Assembly: GCF_013377855.1 (NCBI RefSeq)
Contig: NZ_JABXYJ010000005.1
Span: 1 to 64,000 of the forward strand
DNA length: 64,000 nucleotides
Direction of reading: 5' to 3'
Source: Cognatundibacterium oligocarboniphilum
GTDB taxonomy: Bacteria; Pseudomonadota; Gammaproteobacteria; Burkholderiales; Burkholderiaceae_D
The translations under genes were made by a program, and so were the position numbers. Positions within the stretch are counted from its first letter, which is position 1. The number at the start of each line of letters is the position of its first letter. Under the pieces are notes generated by a model. It saw nothing but the letters and a program-made list of their open reading frames with translations. It did not search any database and was not told the origin of the DNA. This document shows, in pieces, positions 1 through 8,766 of the stretch.

Positions 1-147
1 GAGCGCGGGCGCAGAAAGAGCGAACGCTTGAATTCCGCGGGAGGCAAAGACGGCAATCGCAGAATCAATATGGATAATTGTCAACACGAAATGATGCTGT
101 ACCGTTATAGCTACATTCAGTTATGAATGATTATTTCGGAGCCAGAA

Positions 148-696
148 ATGAAATACAGAGTCATCGCAAGTGCATTCCTCATCATCGGTTTATTTAGTGG
201 TTGTGCGCATCAGCGCTATGCCGACAATTATTCCCATACCTATCCCAATCAGTATCCCGATTCTTATTCCACGAATGATTCACGTGGATATACTTCCGGG
301 TATCAGGGAAGGCAGGATTATTATCCGCCGGTTTCTCAGCCGTCTTATCAGAGTTCGTATATCGAGCAGGCGACTATCGTGGATGTGCGTGAGATCGTGA
401 CCGGCGGTGAGGTTTCCGGTGCCGGAACTGCATTGGGTGCACTGATCGGTGGTGTGCTGGGGCATCAGGTCGGTAAAGGTAACGGGAACGATCTGGCGAC
501 TATCGGTGGAGCGATCGCTGGGGGCATGATTGGCAATCAGGTCGAGCGGAATAATGCGGCACCCGGGCGAAAAACTGAGCTGACATTGCAGATGCGTAAT
601 GGTGAGCGCCGCACGATACTGGTTGATGGCTATAGTTACCGGGTTGGTGATCAGGTTTCTGTCACCTTCAGGAATGGTCAGTTGCAGCTGATGTGA
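148..696 (+). CDS. Glycine-zipper 2TM-domain lipoprotein
   Basis: Probable outer-membrane lipoprotein of the SlyB/17-kDa-antigen glycine-zipper group. The N-terminus has Lys-Tyr-Arg, a short hydrophobic stretch and the lipobox LFSGC, giving a lipidated Cys19. A Tyr/Ser/Pro-rich linker follows, then a glycine-zipper hairpin at about residues 91-133 (GALIGGVLGHQVG and IGGAIAGGMIGNQV), then a small beta-rich tail. I chose the ATG at 148 because GGAG lies at 138-141 and the signal peptide begins there; an in-frame ATG at 127 would add seven residues. Members of this family affect envelope integrity, but the exact role here is unknown. It is probably transcribed separately from the moeA group downstream. 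Confidence 0.8.
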   Translation: MKYRVIASAFLIIGLFSGCAHQRYADNYSHTYPNQYPDSYSTNDSRGYTSGYQGRQDYYPPVSQPSYQSSYIEQATIVDVREIVTGGEVSGAGTALGALIGGVLGHQVGKGNGNDLATIGGAIAGGMIGNQVERNNAAPGRKTELTLQMRNGERRTILVDGYSYRVGDQVSVTFRNGQLQLM

Positions 697-828
697 CAGG
701 GCGTGTAACGGCGGAGCATGTTGCCGCTAGTTACTCCGGCACGGTTGTCTTCTCCATTTGCAGCAGTGTCCCGAATGCGGCTTCGGGATACAATGTCAGG
801 ATATCTGTTTGATAAACCTGACATAGTT

Positions 829-2043
829 ATGACCGAAAAGAAAACCATGCTGAGCGTTGCTGAGGCGCTGGACTTTTTATTATCTTCCATTAACGACAAG
901 ACCCTGATCCGGGATATTGAGACAATCCCGACGCAGGACGCATACAACCGGGTGCTGGCTGTGCCGCAATCCTCACAGCTGAATGTGCCACCCATGGATA
1001 ATACGCACATGGACGGCTATGCGGTTCGTGCTGAAGATTGTGTCGGTGGTCAGGCGCGTTTGCGTGTGGCGCAGCGGATTCCTGCCGGACAGACAGGGCA
1101 ATATCTGCAGCCCGGTACGGCAGCGCGGATTTTTACAGGTGCGATGATACCGGACGGTGCTGATGCCGTCGTGATGCAGGAGCAGTGTCAGGCGGATGGC
1201 GATCATGTCGTGATTCAGCTTTGTCCGCAAGCCGGCGAATGGATACGGCGGCAGGGGGAAGATATCCGTGCAGGTGCTGAAATCCTGCCTGTCGGCACCC
1301 GGTTGCGTGGTCAGGAGCTGGGACTGGCTGCTTCGGTCGGACTGGCGCAACTGCCGGTATTACGCAGACCAAAGGTGGCCGTGTTCTTCACCGGTGATGA
1401 ACTGACTATGCCGGGTGAAGCGCTGAAACCCGGTGCGATTTATAACTCCAATCGTTTTACCCTTACGGGTCTGTTGCAGCATCTCGGCTGTGACATGATA
1501 GATTTCGGCATCGTACCAGACACTCTGGCGGCAACACGTGATACCTTGCGTCAGGCGGCGCAAGGACACGACCTGATCATCACGTCGGGCGGCGTCTCGG
1601 TTGGCGAAGAAGACCACATACGGCCAGCGGTCGAAGCGGAAGGTCGTCTGAATATGTGGCAGATTGCCGTCAAACCCGGCAAGCCGCTGGTGTTTGGCGA
1701 AGTTGGCCGGGCGTTCTTCCTTGGCTTGCCCGGGAATCCTGTATCGAGCTACATCACATTCCAGCTATTCGTGAGACCATTCCTGCTGCGTTTGCAGGGC
1801 GTGACAGACGTCATGCCTCAGGCTTTCAGCATGCGGGCTGATTTTGACTGGCTGAAACCAGATCGTCGCAATGAATTCCTGCGTGCCCGTGTGAATGTGC
1901 AGGGTGGTCTGGATTTATTTCCCAATCAGAGCTCCGGCGTGCTGACCTCCACCGTCTGGGGAGATGGGCTGGTGGATGTGCCGCCTTCTAAGGCCATTCA
2001 TTCCGGTGACCTGGTGCGTTTTATTCCTTTCAGTGCGTTTTAA
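829..2043 (+). CDS. moeA: Molybdopterin molybdenumtransferase MoeA (first copy)
   Basis: Inserts molybdate into adenylylated molybdopterin in the last common step of molybdenum cofactor synthesis. Family landmarks are visible in order: the DNTHMDGYAV segment near the N-terminus, GDEL in the central MogA-like domain, ITSGGVSVG, KPGKPLVFG, LPGNPVSS, and the C-terminal beta domain. Length is about 404 residues from the ATG at 829. The ATG at 847 (MLSVAEAL) is an equally good family start; neither has a strong ribosome site. It heads a moeA-moaD-moaE-crcB run on the same strand. A second, clearly different MoeA is encoded at 48390-49697, so the two may be specialised paralogues. Confidence 0.93.
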   Translation: MTEKKTMLSVAEALDFLLSSINDKTLIRDIETIPTQDAYNRVLAVPQSSQLNVPPMDNTHMDGYAVRAEDCVGGQARLRVAQRIPAGQTGQYLQPGTAARIFTGAMIPDGADAVVMQEQCQADGDHVVIQLCPQAGEWIRRQGEDIRAGAEILPVGTRLRGQELGLAASVGLAQLPVLRRPKVAVFFTGDELTMPGEALKPGAIYNSNRFTLTGLLQHLGCDMIDFGIVPDTLAATRDTLRQAAQGHDLIITSGGVSVGEEDHIRPAVEAEGRLNMWQIAVKPGKPLVFGEVGRAFFLGLPGNPVSSYITFQLFVRPFLLRLQGVTDVMPQAFSMRADFDWLKPDRRNEFLRARVNVQGGLDLFPNQSSGVLTSTVWGDGLVDVPPSKAIHSGDLVRFIPFSAF

Positions 2044-2125
2044 TGATTGGTAGCATCATTGGCTGATGGATTTCAGCAGATATACTTCCAGAAATGTATT
2101 TCAGATTGTTTTGATTCGGTTGATC

Positions 2126-2383
2126 ATGAAAATTCAATTACGTTTTTTTGCCAGTGTGCGTGAAAAGCTTGGTGTTTCTGAAGAAACGGCCGAGCTGCCG
2201 TCAGATGTGAAAACAGTCGGTGATGTACGTACCTGGCTGTGTGCGCGCGGCGGACTGTGGGCAGAAGTGCTGGCGGAAGACCGCGCCCTGCGCACTGCCT
2301 ATCAACACGTCATGTGCGATGCTGCGGAGGTGGTGACCGAGGGCTCGGAAGTAGCTTTTTTCCCACCAGTCACGGGAGGATAA
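2126..2383 (+). CDS. moaD: Molybdopterin synthase small subunit MoaD
   Basis: Ubiquitin-fold sulfur carrier of molybdopterin synthase. The 85-residue protein starts MKIQLRFFASVREKLG and ends in the Gly-Gly tail that is thiocarboxylated before sulfur transfer to precursor Z. The ATG at 2126 was chosen because it gives the normal family N-terminus; upstream in-frame ATG codons only add an unrelated leader. The stop is three bases before moaE, so the two subunits of the synthase are co-transcribed and probably translated together. Confidence 0.93.
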   Translation: MKIQLRFFASVREKLGVSEETAELPSDVKTVGDVRTWLCARGGLWAEVLAEDRALRTAYQHVMCDAAEVVTEGSEVAFFPPVTGG

Positions 2384-2386
2384 GTA

Positions 2387-2890
2387 ATGACGGTCAGGGT
2401 GCAGACTGAAGATTTTGATCTGAGTAGCGAGGTTGCTGCTCTGCGCCGTTCCAATCCGCAGATCGGTGCCGTTGTCAGTTTTGTCGGCGTCGTGCGCGAC
2501 ATGAATGCCGGACAGCAGGTCAACACTATGGAGCTGGAACATTATCCGGTCATGACGGAGAAGGCGCTGGAGCAGATCGTCCGGCAAGCAGGGCAGCGCT
2601 GGCCGCTGATGGATACGCTGGTGATCCATCGTGTGGGCTTGTTGCAGCCGCTGGATCAGATTGTACTGGTGGCAGTCGCATCTGCACATCGCGGCGAGGC
2701 ATTTGCTGCCTGCGAATTCATTATGGATTACCTCAAAACGCAGGCGCCATTCTGGAAAAAAGAACAGACGCCGGATGGCGCGCGCTGGGTCGATGCCCGT
2801 GAAGCCGACGATCATGCGCTGACGAAATGGGGCATCGCCAAACAGAATGTCGCTGCAGATTTCGACTTGTCGGAAGGAGTCAAACCATGA
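2387..2890 (+). CDS. moaE: Molybdopterin synthase catalytic subunit MoaE
   Basis: Large subunit of molybdopterin synthase, which with MoaD converts cyclic pyranopterin monophosphate to molybdopterin. The 167-residue sequence shows the family core: GAVVSFVGVVRD, the MELEHYP segment, IHRVG, the VASAHRGEAF signature, and a C-terminal Lys-rich PFWKKE active-site region. A strong GGAGG at 2375-2379 precedes the ATG. Its stop overlaps the crcB start in an ATGA, which implies translational coupling with the fluoride channel. About 15 residues beyond the usual MoaE end follow the conserved core. Confidence 0.95.
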   Translation: MTVRVQTEDFDLSSEVAALRRSNPQIGAVVSFVGVVRDMNAGQQVNTMELEHYPVMTEKALEQIVRQAGQRWPLMDTLVIHRVGLLQPLDQIVLVAVASAHRGEAFAACEFIMDYLKTQAPFWKKEQTPDGARWVDAREADDHALTKWGIAKQNVAADFDLSEGVKP

Positions 2891-3270
2891 GCTGGCTCGG
2901 CTGGCTGGCGGTCGGCAGCGGTGCGGCACTGGGAGCATGGCTGCGCTGGGGACTGGGTTTATGGCTCAATGGCGTACTGATGCAATTACCGGTGGGTACG
3001 CTGGCGGCGAATCTGGGCGGCGGTTACATCATCGGGGTGGCGGTGGCTTTTTTTACGGCTTATCCTGATTTATCACCTGCCTGGCGCTTATTTCTGGTGA
3101 CTGGCTTTCTCGGTGGCCTGACCACGTTTTCCACATTTTCTGCCGAATCCATGACCTTGCTGCAGCGGGGGGAATTCGGCTGGGCGTTGGTGCACATCAG
3201 CGTGCATTTGTTCGGTTCGTTGCTGTGCTGCTTTGCCGGATTTGCCAGCTACCGTGCTATCGTTGGCTAA
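2887..3270 (+). CDS. crcB: Fluoride channel CrcB/Fluc
   Basis: Small inner-membrane fluoride channel that works as an antiparallel dimer and lets cytoplasmic fluoride leak out. The 127-residue protein has four hydrophobic helices, the pore-lining Asn region AANLGGGYIIG, and the hallmark GFLGGLTTFSTFS, which contains the Na-binding glycine break and the phenylalanine-box residues. The start overlaps the moaE stop by four bases (ATGA), so it is coupled to molybdopterin synthase translation. No fluoride riboswitch is expected inside this operon and I see none. The Moco-fluoride linkage is unexplained; shared transcription may be simple convenience. Confidence 0.92.
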   Translation: MSWLGWLAVGSGAALGAWLRWGLGLWLNGVLMQLPVGTLAANLGGGYIIGVAVAFFTAYPDLSPAWRLFLVTGFLGGLTTFSTFSAESMTLLQRGEFGWALVHISVHLFGSLLCCFAGFASYRAIVG

Positions 3271-3273
3271 AAT

Positions 3274-3344
3274 GGGGAGTATATATGGTTTTCGCCTTAT
3301 CTTCTTTGTAGATAAAGGGCTTTAAAATATACCCGGGGGAGTAT
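3274..3344. repeat. Paired GGGGAGTAT intergenic element, copy A
   Basis: GGGGAGTAT occurs at 3274-3282 and again at 3336-3344, 62 bases apart, in the gap between crcB and pip. The same nine bases occur twice with the same 62-base offset at 63339-63409, also intergenic. The intervening 53 bases are not obviously similar between loci. In this copy the second box lies in a short imperfect inverted repeat with ATACCC just before it, and TTATCT/AGATAA forms another small stem at 3297-3315. No known RNA family is recognised with confidence. It could be a repeat family, a protein-binding pair or a structured RNA. Confidence 0.45.
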
Positions 3345-3467
3345 TTTTCTGAAGCAAGCTTTCTCCTCTCATCTTTGCCATGCATATCGGATGGATCGGG
3401 CGGCGCATCTCGGATATTGCGCATCAATCGCGATCCTCCGTTAAACACAACCTACTGAGCTGACCAC

Positions 3468-4436
3468 ATGACGACCGAAGCCATGATCACTGTTTTCCCT
3501 GAAATCGAACCTTACCGTACCGGTACGCTGGCAGTCGATGCACTGCATACCCTGTATTGGGAAGAGTGCGGTAATCCTGACGGTCAGCCGGTGCTGTTTT
3601 TGCACGGCGGCCCCGGAGCAGGCACTTCGCCGGCGCACCGCCGGTTCTTCGACCCTGCCCATTACCGCATCGTCCTGTTTGATCAGCGCGGGGCCGGTAA
3701 ATCGACGCCATTGGGTGAATACCGGAATAACACCACGCCGCTCCTGATTGAGGATATTGAAAAAATCCGCGTCATGCTCGGTATTCAACAATGGCTCGTG
3801 TTTGGAGGTTCCTGGGGCTCCACACTGGCGCTGGCCTATGGCGAGGCGCATCCGGAACGCTGTCTTGGCTTCATTTTGCGCGGTATTTTTCTGTGTACCA
3901 AAACCGAGGTCGAGTGGTTTGTGAATGGCATGCAGTATTTTTATCCCGAAGTGCATCAGCAATTTGCCGAAGGTGTGCCAGAGGTCGAAAGAGGCGACCT
4001 GTTGCAAGCCTACGTCAAACGCCTGTTTTGCGATGACCCTGCGATTTACACCGAAGCCGCCCGGAACTGGAGTCGCTACGAAGGTTCCTGCCTCTTCTTG
4101 AAGCCACAGGCGGCCGCGATTGCCAGTTTTGAATCCGATGAAGTCAGTCTCGGCATTGGCCGTCTGGAAGCGCATTACATGCAGCACGGCGCATTCATGG
4201 ATGACGATGCCTTGATCCGCAATATCGGCAAAATCCGCCATTTGCCAGCCGTGATCGTACAAGGCCGCTACGATGTTATTTGCCCTCCGGTATCAGCGTA
4301 CCGCCTGCATCAGGCATGGCCGGAGGCCGCATACCACGTTATCGGAGATGCCGGCCATGCTGCGATGGAACCGGGGATCGCAGCTGCGCTGGTGCGGGCG
4401 ACGGAGGATTTTAAAATTCAGCAGCGGTTTTCCTGA
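3468..4436 (+). CDS. pip: Proline iminopeptidase (S33 alpha/beta hydrolase)
   Basis: Cytoplasmic exopeptidase that removes N-terminal proline from peptides. The 322-residue sequence matches the family from end to end: the oxyanion-hole motif HGGPGAG, YRIVLFDQRGAGKS, the nucleophile elbow GGSWGSTLAL (catalytic Ser), the acid in QGRYDVICP, and the catalytic His in DAGHAAMEPG. The ATG at 3468 was kept; an ATG at 3483 would give the more typical short N-terminus beginning MITVFPEIEPY. It stands alone between crcB and the frameshifted GFA gene, so it is likely monocistronic. Confidence 0.93.
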   Translation: MTTEAMITVFPEIEPYRTGTLAVDALHTLYWEECGNPDGQPVLFLHGGPGAGTSPAHRRFFDPAHYRIVLFDQRGAGKSTPLGEYRNNTTPLLIEDIEKIRVMLGIQQWLVFGGSWGSTLALAYGEAHPERCLGFILRGIFLCTKTEVEWFVNGMQYFYPEVHQQFAEGVPEVERGDLLQAYVKRLFCDDPAIYTEAARNWSRYEGSCLFLKPQAAAIASFESDEVSLGIGRLEAHYMQHGAFMDDDALIRNIGKIRHLPAVIVQGRYDVICPPVSAYRLHQAWPEAAYHVIGDAGHAAMEPGIAAALVRATEDFKIQQRFS

Positions 4437-4526
4437 TTCTTACATTGATTATAAATTTAATATTGTTAATAATGCAGGTGTAATACAGAGTAGACTTCCC
4501 TGACATCTGGAGTCGAGGAGCAAAAA

Positions 4527-4873
4527 ATGAATTATCGGGGCAGTTGTCACTGCGGCAGGGTTGCATTCGAGGTCGAAGGCGAGATCGACAGTGCTCTGGA
4601 TGTAATTGTTCGATCTGTCAGCGGAAAGGCTCCTTGCTCTGGTTTGTTCCGCGGGAAAAATTCTGCTTGCTGACACCGGATGCCGCTGCCAGCACTTACA
4701 CTTTCAATCGGCACCTGATCAGGCACCGGTTTTGCCCGGTTTGCGGAATGCATCCTTATGCAGAGGGAACTGATCCACAAGGTCAGGCCGTTGCTGCGAT
4801 CAATATCCGTTGTATCGAGAATATTGATCCTGCGGCTATCCCGGTTCACCACTACGACGGTCGCGCTATCTAA
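4527..4873 (+). pseudogene. GFA/CENP-V family protein, frameshifted near 4600
   Basis: The reading frame opens at ATG 4527 with MNYRGSCHCGRVAFEVEGEI, the usual N-terminus of the glutathione-dependent formaldehyde-activating (GFA) zinc protein family. After Asp-Ser-Ala-Leu the frame is lost. In the +2 frame, Cys-Asn-Cys-Ser-Ile-Cys resumes at once from 4601, followed by GSLLWFVPREKF, the second zinc site FCPVCGMHPYAEG, and a normal end at 4873. Restoring one T near 4600 would rebuild a full domain of about 115 residues. The downstream part has no other stop, so the lesion is recent, a sequencing error, or a frameshift site. The family binds two zinc ions; the true substrate of most members is unknown. 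Confidence 0.8.
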
Positions 4874-5085
4874 CAAAAAACGCTGCGGCGGCCCGGTTCT
4901 CAGCGATGGCGGCAGGCACAGCGCCTATTGTGCGCATCACTGCATTTTGTTCCCATCGTGCCGCCGGCAGGAAGTTGGTGAGGCGCACAAAAAAAACTGA
5001 TATGGCGCAAACAATACGTAATTCAAGACGTATTTTTTTAAATTTGATTTGCCGCAAAAACAGGTAGGCAGTATCTTGCAGAATG

Positions 5086-5112
5086 CTTGAAATCAGCAAG
5101 GGTGTCCCAAAT
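5086..5112 (+). promoter_or_regulatory. Sigma-32-like heat-shock promoter for clpB
   Basis: CTTGAAA at 5086-5092 and CCCAAAT at 5106-5112 are 13 bases apart. This resembles the RpoH consensus (CTTGAAA, 11-16 bases, CCCCATnT) with one mismatch in the CCCCAT block. The -10 element ends about 32 bases before the clpB ATG, leaving room for a short leader with AGGAG at 5132-5136. clpB is a classical RpoH target, which supports the reading. Confidence 0.55.
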
Positions 5113-5144
5113 TGTAGCGGTAATTCATTATTCAGGAGCAGCAA

Positions 5145-7733
5145 ATGCGTCTCGATAAACTCACTACCAAGTTACAGGAAGCACTGGCTGACGCGCAGAG
5201 TCAGGCCGTTGGCAATGACAATCAATATATAGAGCCGGTGCATGTGCTGCTGGCATTAATCAATCAGGAAGACGGTGGCAGCCGCTCGCTGCTGCAGCGG
5301 GCTGGCGTGAATGTCAATGGCTTGCTGGCAGGGCTGAAAAGCGCGCTGGACCGTTTGCCGAAAGTCACCGGCACCGATGGACAGGTACAGATCGGCCGCG
5401 AGCTGACTGGTCTGCTGAATCTGGCGGACAAGGAATCACAAAAACGCGGTGACGAATTTCTAGCCAGTGAAATGATATTGCTGGCGCTGACGGATGATAA
5501 ATCCGACGCCGGTAAACTGGCGCGTGAAAACGGCCTGACCCGTAAATCGCTGGAAGCAGCGATTTCTGCAGTGCGCGGTGGCGGCAACGTGAATTCGCAG
5601 GACGCTGAGGGACAGCGTGAAGCATTAAAAAAATACACACTTGATCTGACTGAGCGGGCGCGTCTGGGTAAGCTCGATCCGGTAATTGGCCGCGATGATG
5701 AAATCCGCCGCGCGATCCAGATTCTGCAACGCCGCAGTAAAAATAATCCGGTATTAATCGGTGAACCTGGTGTCGGTAAAACGGCGATTGTCGAAGGTCT
5801 GGCGCAGCGTATCGTCAATGGCGAAGTGCCGGACAGTCTGAAGTCGAAACGTGTGTTATCGCTGGATATGGCAGCGTTGCTGGCGGGTGCGAAATTCCGT
5901 GGTGAATTTGAAGAGCGCCTGAAAGCAGTACTGAAAGAAATCGCACTCGATGAAGGGCAAACTATCGTCTTTATCGACGAGCTGCATACCATGGTCGGCG
6001 CGGGTAAAGCAGAAGGCGCGATGGATGCCGGCAATATGCTGAAACCGGCGCTGGCACGCGGCGAGTTGCATTGCGTCGGTGCGACCACACTGGATGAATA
6101 CCGCAAATACATAGAAAAAGACGCAGCGCTGGAGCGTCGTTTTCAGAAAATCATTGTCGATGAGCCGACCGTGGAAGCGACGATTGCGATCTTGCGCGGT
6201 TTGCAGGAAAAATACGAAGTACATCACGGCGTCGACATCACCGATCCGGCGATTGTGGCGGCAGCGGAATTGTCGCATCGCTACATCACCGACCGGTTTT
6301 TGCCAGATAAGGCGATTGACCTGATTGATGAAGCGGCATCGAAAATCAAGATCGAGATCGACTCCAAACCGGAGGTGATGGATAAGCTGGACCGCCGTCT
6401 GATTCAACTGAAAATCGAGCGTGAAGCGGTAAAGCGTGAGAAGGATGAGGCTTCCCATAAACGCCTGGCACTGATTGAAGAAGAAATCGGCAAACTGTCA
6501 CGCGAATATGCTGATCTGGAAGAAGTCTGGAAAGCAGAAAAAGCGATGGTGCAGGGCAGTGCGCACATCAAGGAAGAGATCGAAAAAATCCGCCTGCAGA
6601 TGGACGAGGCAAAACGTAAGGGCGATTGGCAAACCATGTCCGAGTTGCAGTATGGCCGTTTGCCAGAGCTGGAAGCACAACTCAAACAGGCCGATGCAGC
6701 GACTGCCGGGCAGGAAGGTACGCCCAAAAATAAACTGTTGCGGACTCAGGTTGGTGCGGAAGAAATTGCAGAAATCGTGTCACGTGCAACCGGTATTCCG
6801 GTTTCCCGCATGATGCAGGGCGAGCGCGAGAAACTGCTGCACATGGAAGATGCTCTGCATGAACGCGTGGTCGGTCAGCATGAGGCGATTGTCGCCGTAT
6901 CCGACGCGATCCGCCGTTCGCGTGCAGGGCTCGGTGACCCAGGGCGTCCATATGGTTCTTTCCTGTTCCTTGGCCCGACTGGTGTTGGTAAAACAGAGTT
7001 GTGTAAAGCCTTGGCCAATTTCATGTTCGATACTGAAGAGTCGTTGATCCGTATCGACATGAGTGAGTTCATGGAGAAACACAGCGTCGCTCGCCTGATC
7101 GGTGCGCCACCGGGTTATGTTGGCTATGAAGAGGGCGGTTATCTGACCGAGGCTGTGCGCCGCAAACCATACAGCGTGATCCTGCTCGATGAGGTGGAAA
7201 AGGCGCATCACGATGTGTTCAATGTGCTGCTGCAGGTACTCGATGATGGTCGCATGACGGATGGTCAGGGGCGCACAGTGGACTTTAAAAACACGGTAAT
7301 CGTGATGACATCGAATCTGGGCTCGCATCAGATTCAGGCAATGGAAGGCAGCGACCCTGAGGTAGTGAAAATGGCGGTGATGGGTGAAGTGAAAACCCAT
7401 TTCCGGCCTGAATTCATTAACCGGATTGATGAGATCGTGGTATTCCATGCACTGGATGCGAAAAACATCGGTGCGATTGCGAAGATACAGCTCAAAACAC
7501 TGGAGCAACGTCTGCATCAGATGGAGATGGGGCTGCAGGTCAGCGATGCTGCCTTGCTGAAAATCGCCGAAGCCGGTTTTGATCCTGTGTATGGCGCACG
7601 TCCTCTGAAGCGGGCAATACAGCAGGAAATCGAAAATGTGTTGTCCAAGCAAATCCTGCAAGGCAAGTTTGGTCCAAAAGACACGATCGTGGTCGAAGCG
7701 AAAAACGGAGAGCTGGAATTCAGCAGGCAGTGA
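5145..7733 (+). CDS. clpB: ATP-dependent disaggregase ClpB
   Basis: Hsp104-type hexameric chaperone that extracts polypeptides from aggregates with DnaK/DnaJ/GrpE. At 862 residues it is full length. The N-terminal Clp repeat domain covers about residues 1-145. AAA-1 has Walker A GEPGVGKT near residue 206 and Walker [10 protein letters not shown] near 276. The M-domain coiled coil lies at about 410-530 and separates it from ClpA/ClpC. AAA-2 has GPTGVGKT near 610 and ends with the [10 protein letters not shown] sensor-2 region. It has its own heat-shock-like promoter and a strong terminator, so it is monocistronic. Confidence 0.98.
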   Translation: MRLDKLTTKLQEALADAQSQAVGNDNQYIEPVHVLLALINQEDGGSRSLLQRAGVNVNGLLAGLKSALDRLPKVTGTDGQVQIGRELTGLLNLADKESQKRGDEFLASEMILLALTDDKSDAGKLARENGLTRKSLEAAISAVRGGGNVNSQDAEGQREALKKYTLDLTERARLGKLDPVIGRDDEIRRAIQILQRRSKNNPVLIGEPGVGKTAIVEGLAQRIVNGEVPDSLKSKRVLSLDMAALLAGAKFRGEFEERLKAVLKEIALDEGQTIVFIDELHTMVGAGKAEGAMDAGNMLKPALARGELHCVGATTLDEYRKYIEKDAALERRFQKIIVDEPTVEATIAILRGLQEKYEVHHGVDITDPAIVAAAELSHRYITDRFLPDKAIDLIDEAASKIKIEIDSKPEVMDKLDRRLIQLKIEREAVKREKDEASHKRLALIEEEIGKLSREYADLEEVWKAEKAMVQGSAHIKEEIEKIRLQMDEAKRKGDWQTMSELQYGRLPELEAQLKQADAATAGQEGTPKNKLLRTQVGAEEIAEIVSRATGIPVSRMMQGEREKLLHMEDALHERVVGQHEAIVAVSDAIRRSRAGLGDPGRPYGSFLFLGPTGVGKTELCKALANFMFDTEESLIRIDMSEFMEKHSVARLIGAPPGYVGYEEGGYLTEAVRRKPYSVILLDEVEKAHHDVFNVLLQVLDDGRMTDGQGRTVDFKNTVIVMTSNLGSHQIQAMEGSDPEVVKMAVMGEVKTHFRPEFINRIDEIVVFHALDAKNIGAIAKIQLKTLEQRLHQMEMGLQVSDAALLKIAEAGFDPVYGARPLKRAIQQEIENVLSKQILQGKFGPKDTIVVEAKNGELEFSRQ

Positions 7734-7769
7734 CACCGTTTTTGTATTACCCGATCAGGAAAGCAAGTT

Positions 7770-7801
7770 GGGGTGGCATGCAAATGCCACCCCTTTTTTT
7801 T
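7770..7801 (+). terminator. Rho-independent terminator of clpB
   Basis: A perfect 10-bp stem, GGGGTGGCAT (7770-7779) and ATGCCACCCC (7784-7793), is closed by GCAA and followed by eight T. It lies 36 bases after the clpB stop. Confidence 0.95.
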
Positions 7802-7821
7802 ATGGCGGATAACGCATCCTG

Positions 7822-8604
7822 TTATCTGTTGAAAAATGCAGAGGGTGGTTGTCCCAGCGTTTTTTTGAACATCGCAGAAAAGGCGGACTGACTGGTGTAG
7901 CCGAGTTCGGCGGCGACCTGTGACAGCGGCATGCCGCTGGCGATCAACGGGGTGGCGCGCGCCAGCCGCATTTGCTGGCGCCAGTTGTTGAAGCGCATGT
8001 GTAGCTCCCGTTCAAACAGACGGCTCAGTGTGCGTGGCGATGCGCCGGCCTGTCGCGCCAGCTGGTCCAGATTGGCATTATTGGCCGGATTGGCCAGCAG
8101 AAGTTCGCACAGTGTTTTGAGGCGCTTATCGCCCGGCATCGGCAGGTCGATCGGGAGCGGTCTGGCGTGCTGCAGTTCATCGATAATGACTTGCGTCATT
8201 CTGCTTTCGCGCGCGCAGGGGCCATCGAATTGCGCCATGCCGGCAATCAGCTCTTTGAGTAATCCCGAAACCTCCAGCACGACGCAGCGCTGACCGGAAA
8301 AGGGGCTGGCATCGGCATGGATCTGCAGCACCCGTAACTGGGAATCAGCGAGCGTGCGGATTTCATGTGTGATTGTCGGCGGAATCCAGATTGCCCGCAT
8401 CGGCGGGACAAACCAGATGGTGTTATCGGCAATGACCTGCAGCATGCCTTTGGGCGTGTAGGTCAGCTGTCCCCATGGATGATGATGTGGCGCCAGATTG
8501 CGGGCGTTTTTCATATTTCGGGCGACCAGCCGTACCGGGCGTTGTCGTGTGGGATGGCTTTCCGGTGGGTGGGGCTGGTAGTGGGTGACGACTGGAACTG
8601 GCAT
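7822..8604 (-). CDS. AraC-family regulator with N-terminal cupin domain
   Basis: Transcription factor of 260 residues. The N-terminal half is a cupin-like sensor (HHHPWGQLTYTPKG, then IWIPPTITHEI). The C-terminal half is a double helix-turn-helix with LARQAGASPRTLSRLFERE and the second-helix signature LGYTSQSAFSAMFKKTLGQ. The layout matches the NimR/YeaM subgroup, whose members usually control a divergent efflux gene. Here an MFS exporter starts 162 bases away on the other strand, so it is the likely target. Inducer unknown. The shared intergenic region holds an inverted repeat, CCATC-GCT-GATGG, at 8695-8707 that could be an operator. Confidence 0.88.
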   Translation of the reverse strand: MPVPVVTHYQPHPPESHPTRQRPVRLVARNMKNARNLAPHHHPWGQLTYTPKGMLQVIADNTIWFVPPMRAIWIPPTITHEIRTLADSQLRVLQIHADASPFSGQRCVVLEVSGLLKELIAGMAQFDGPCARESRMTQVIIDELQHARPLPIDLPMPGDKRLKTLCELLLANPANNANLDQLARQAGASPRTLSRLFERELHMRFNNWRQQMRLARATPLIASGMPLSQVAAELGYTSQSAFSAMFKKTLGQPPSAFFNR

Positions 8605-8766
8605 AGGCGTATTTTTGGATTGGCAGTTTTGCGATAAATATTGGCTTTCTATCTTAAATCAGCCGCGCATAATTTGCTTAGACTGTATGCATTGCCATCG
8701 CTGATGGTGTCAAAACCTGTTTCTTTGCGCAGATGCAGGGAATAGGATGTTTTTACCGGAGAGCTT

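Noticed and set aside
84-111. Promoter for the first lipoprotein gene (TTGTCA at 78-83 with TATAGC at 106-111)
   Set aside because: The spacer would be 22 bases, too long for a sigma-70 promoter.
2827-3270. Longer crcB reading frame starting inside moaE
   Set aside because: The extra N-terminus is moaE sequence in another frame; the ATG at 2887 gives the normal CrcB start.
3271-3467. yybP-ykoY (manganese) riboswitch suggested by GGGGAGTA
   Set aside because: The box resembles the start of that motif, but the second conserved segment and a downstream Mn exporter gene are missing, and the box occurs twice.
3441-4262. A 273-codon open frame antisense to pip
   Set aside because: The sense strand encodes a complete proline iminopeptidase with all catalytic motifs.
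6780-7736. A 318-codon open frame antisense to the end of clpB
   Set aside because: It mirrors the conserved AAA-2 domain of ClpB and shows no family features.
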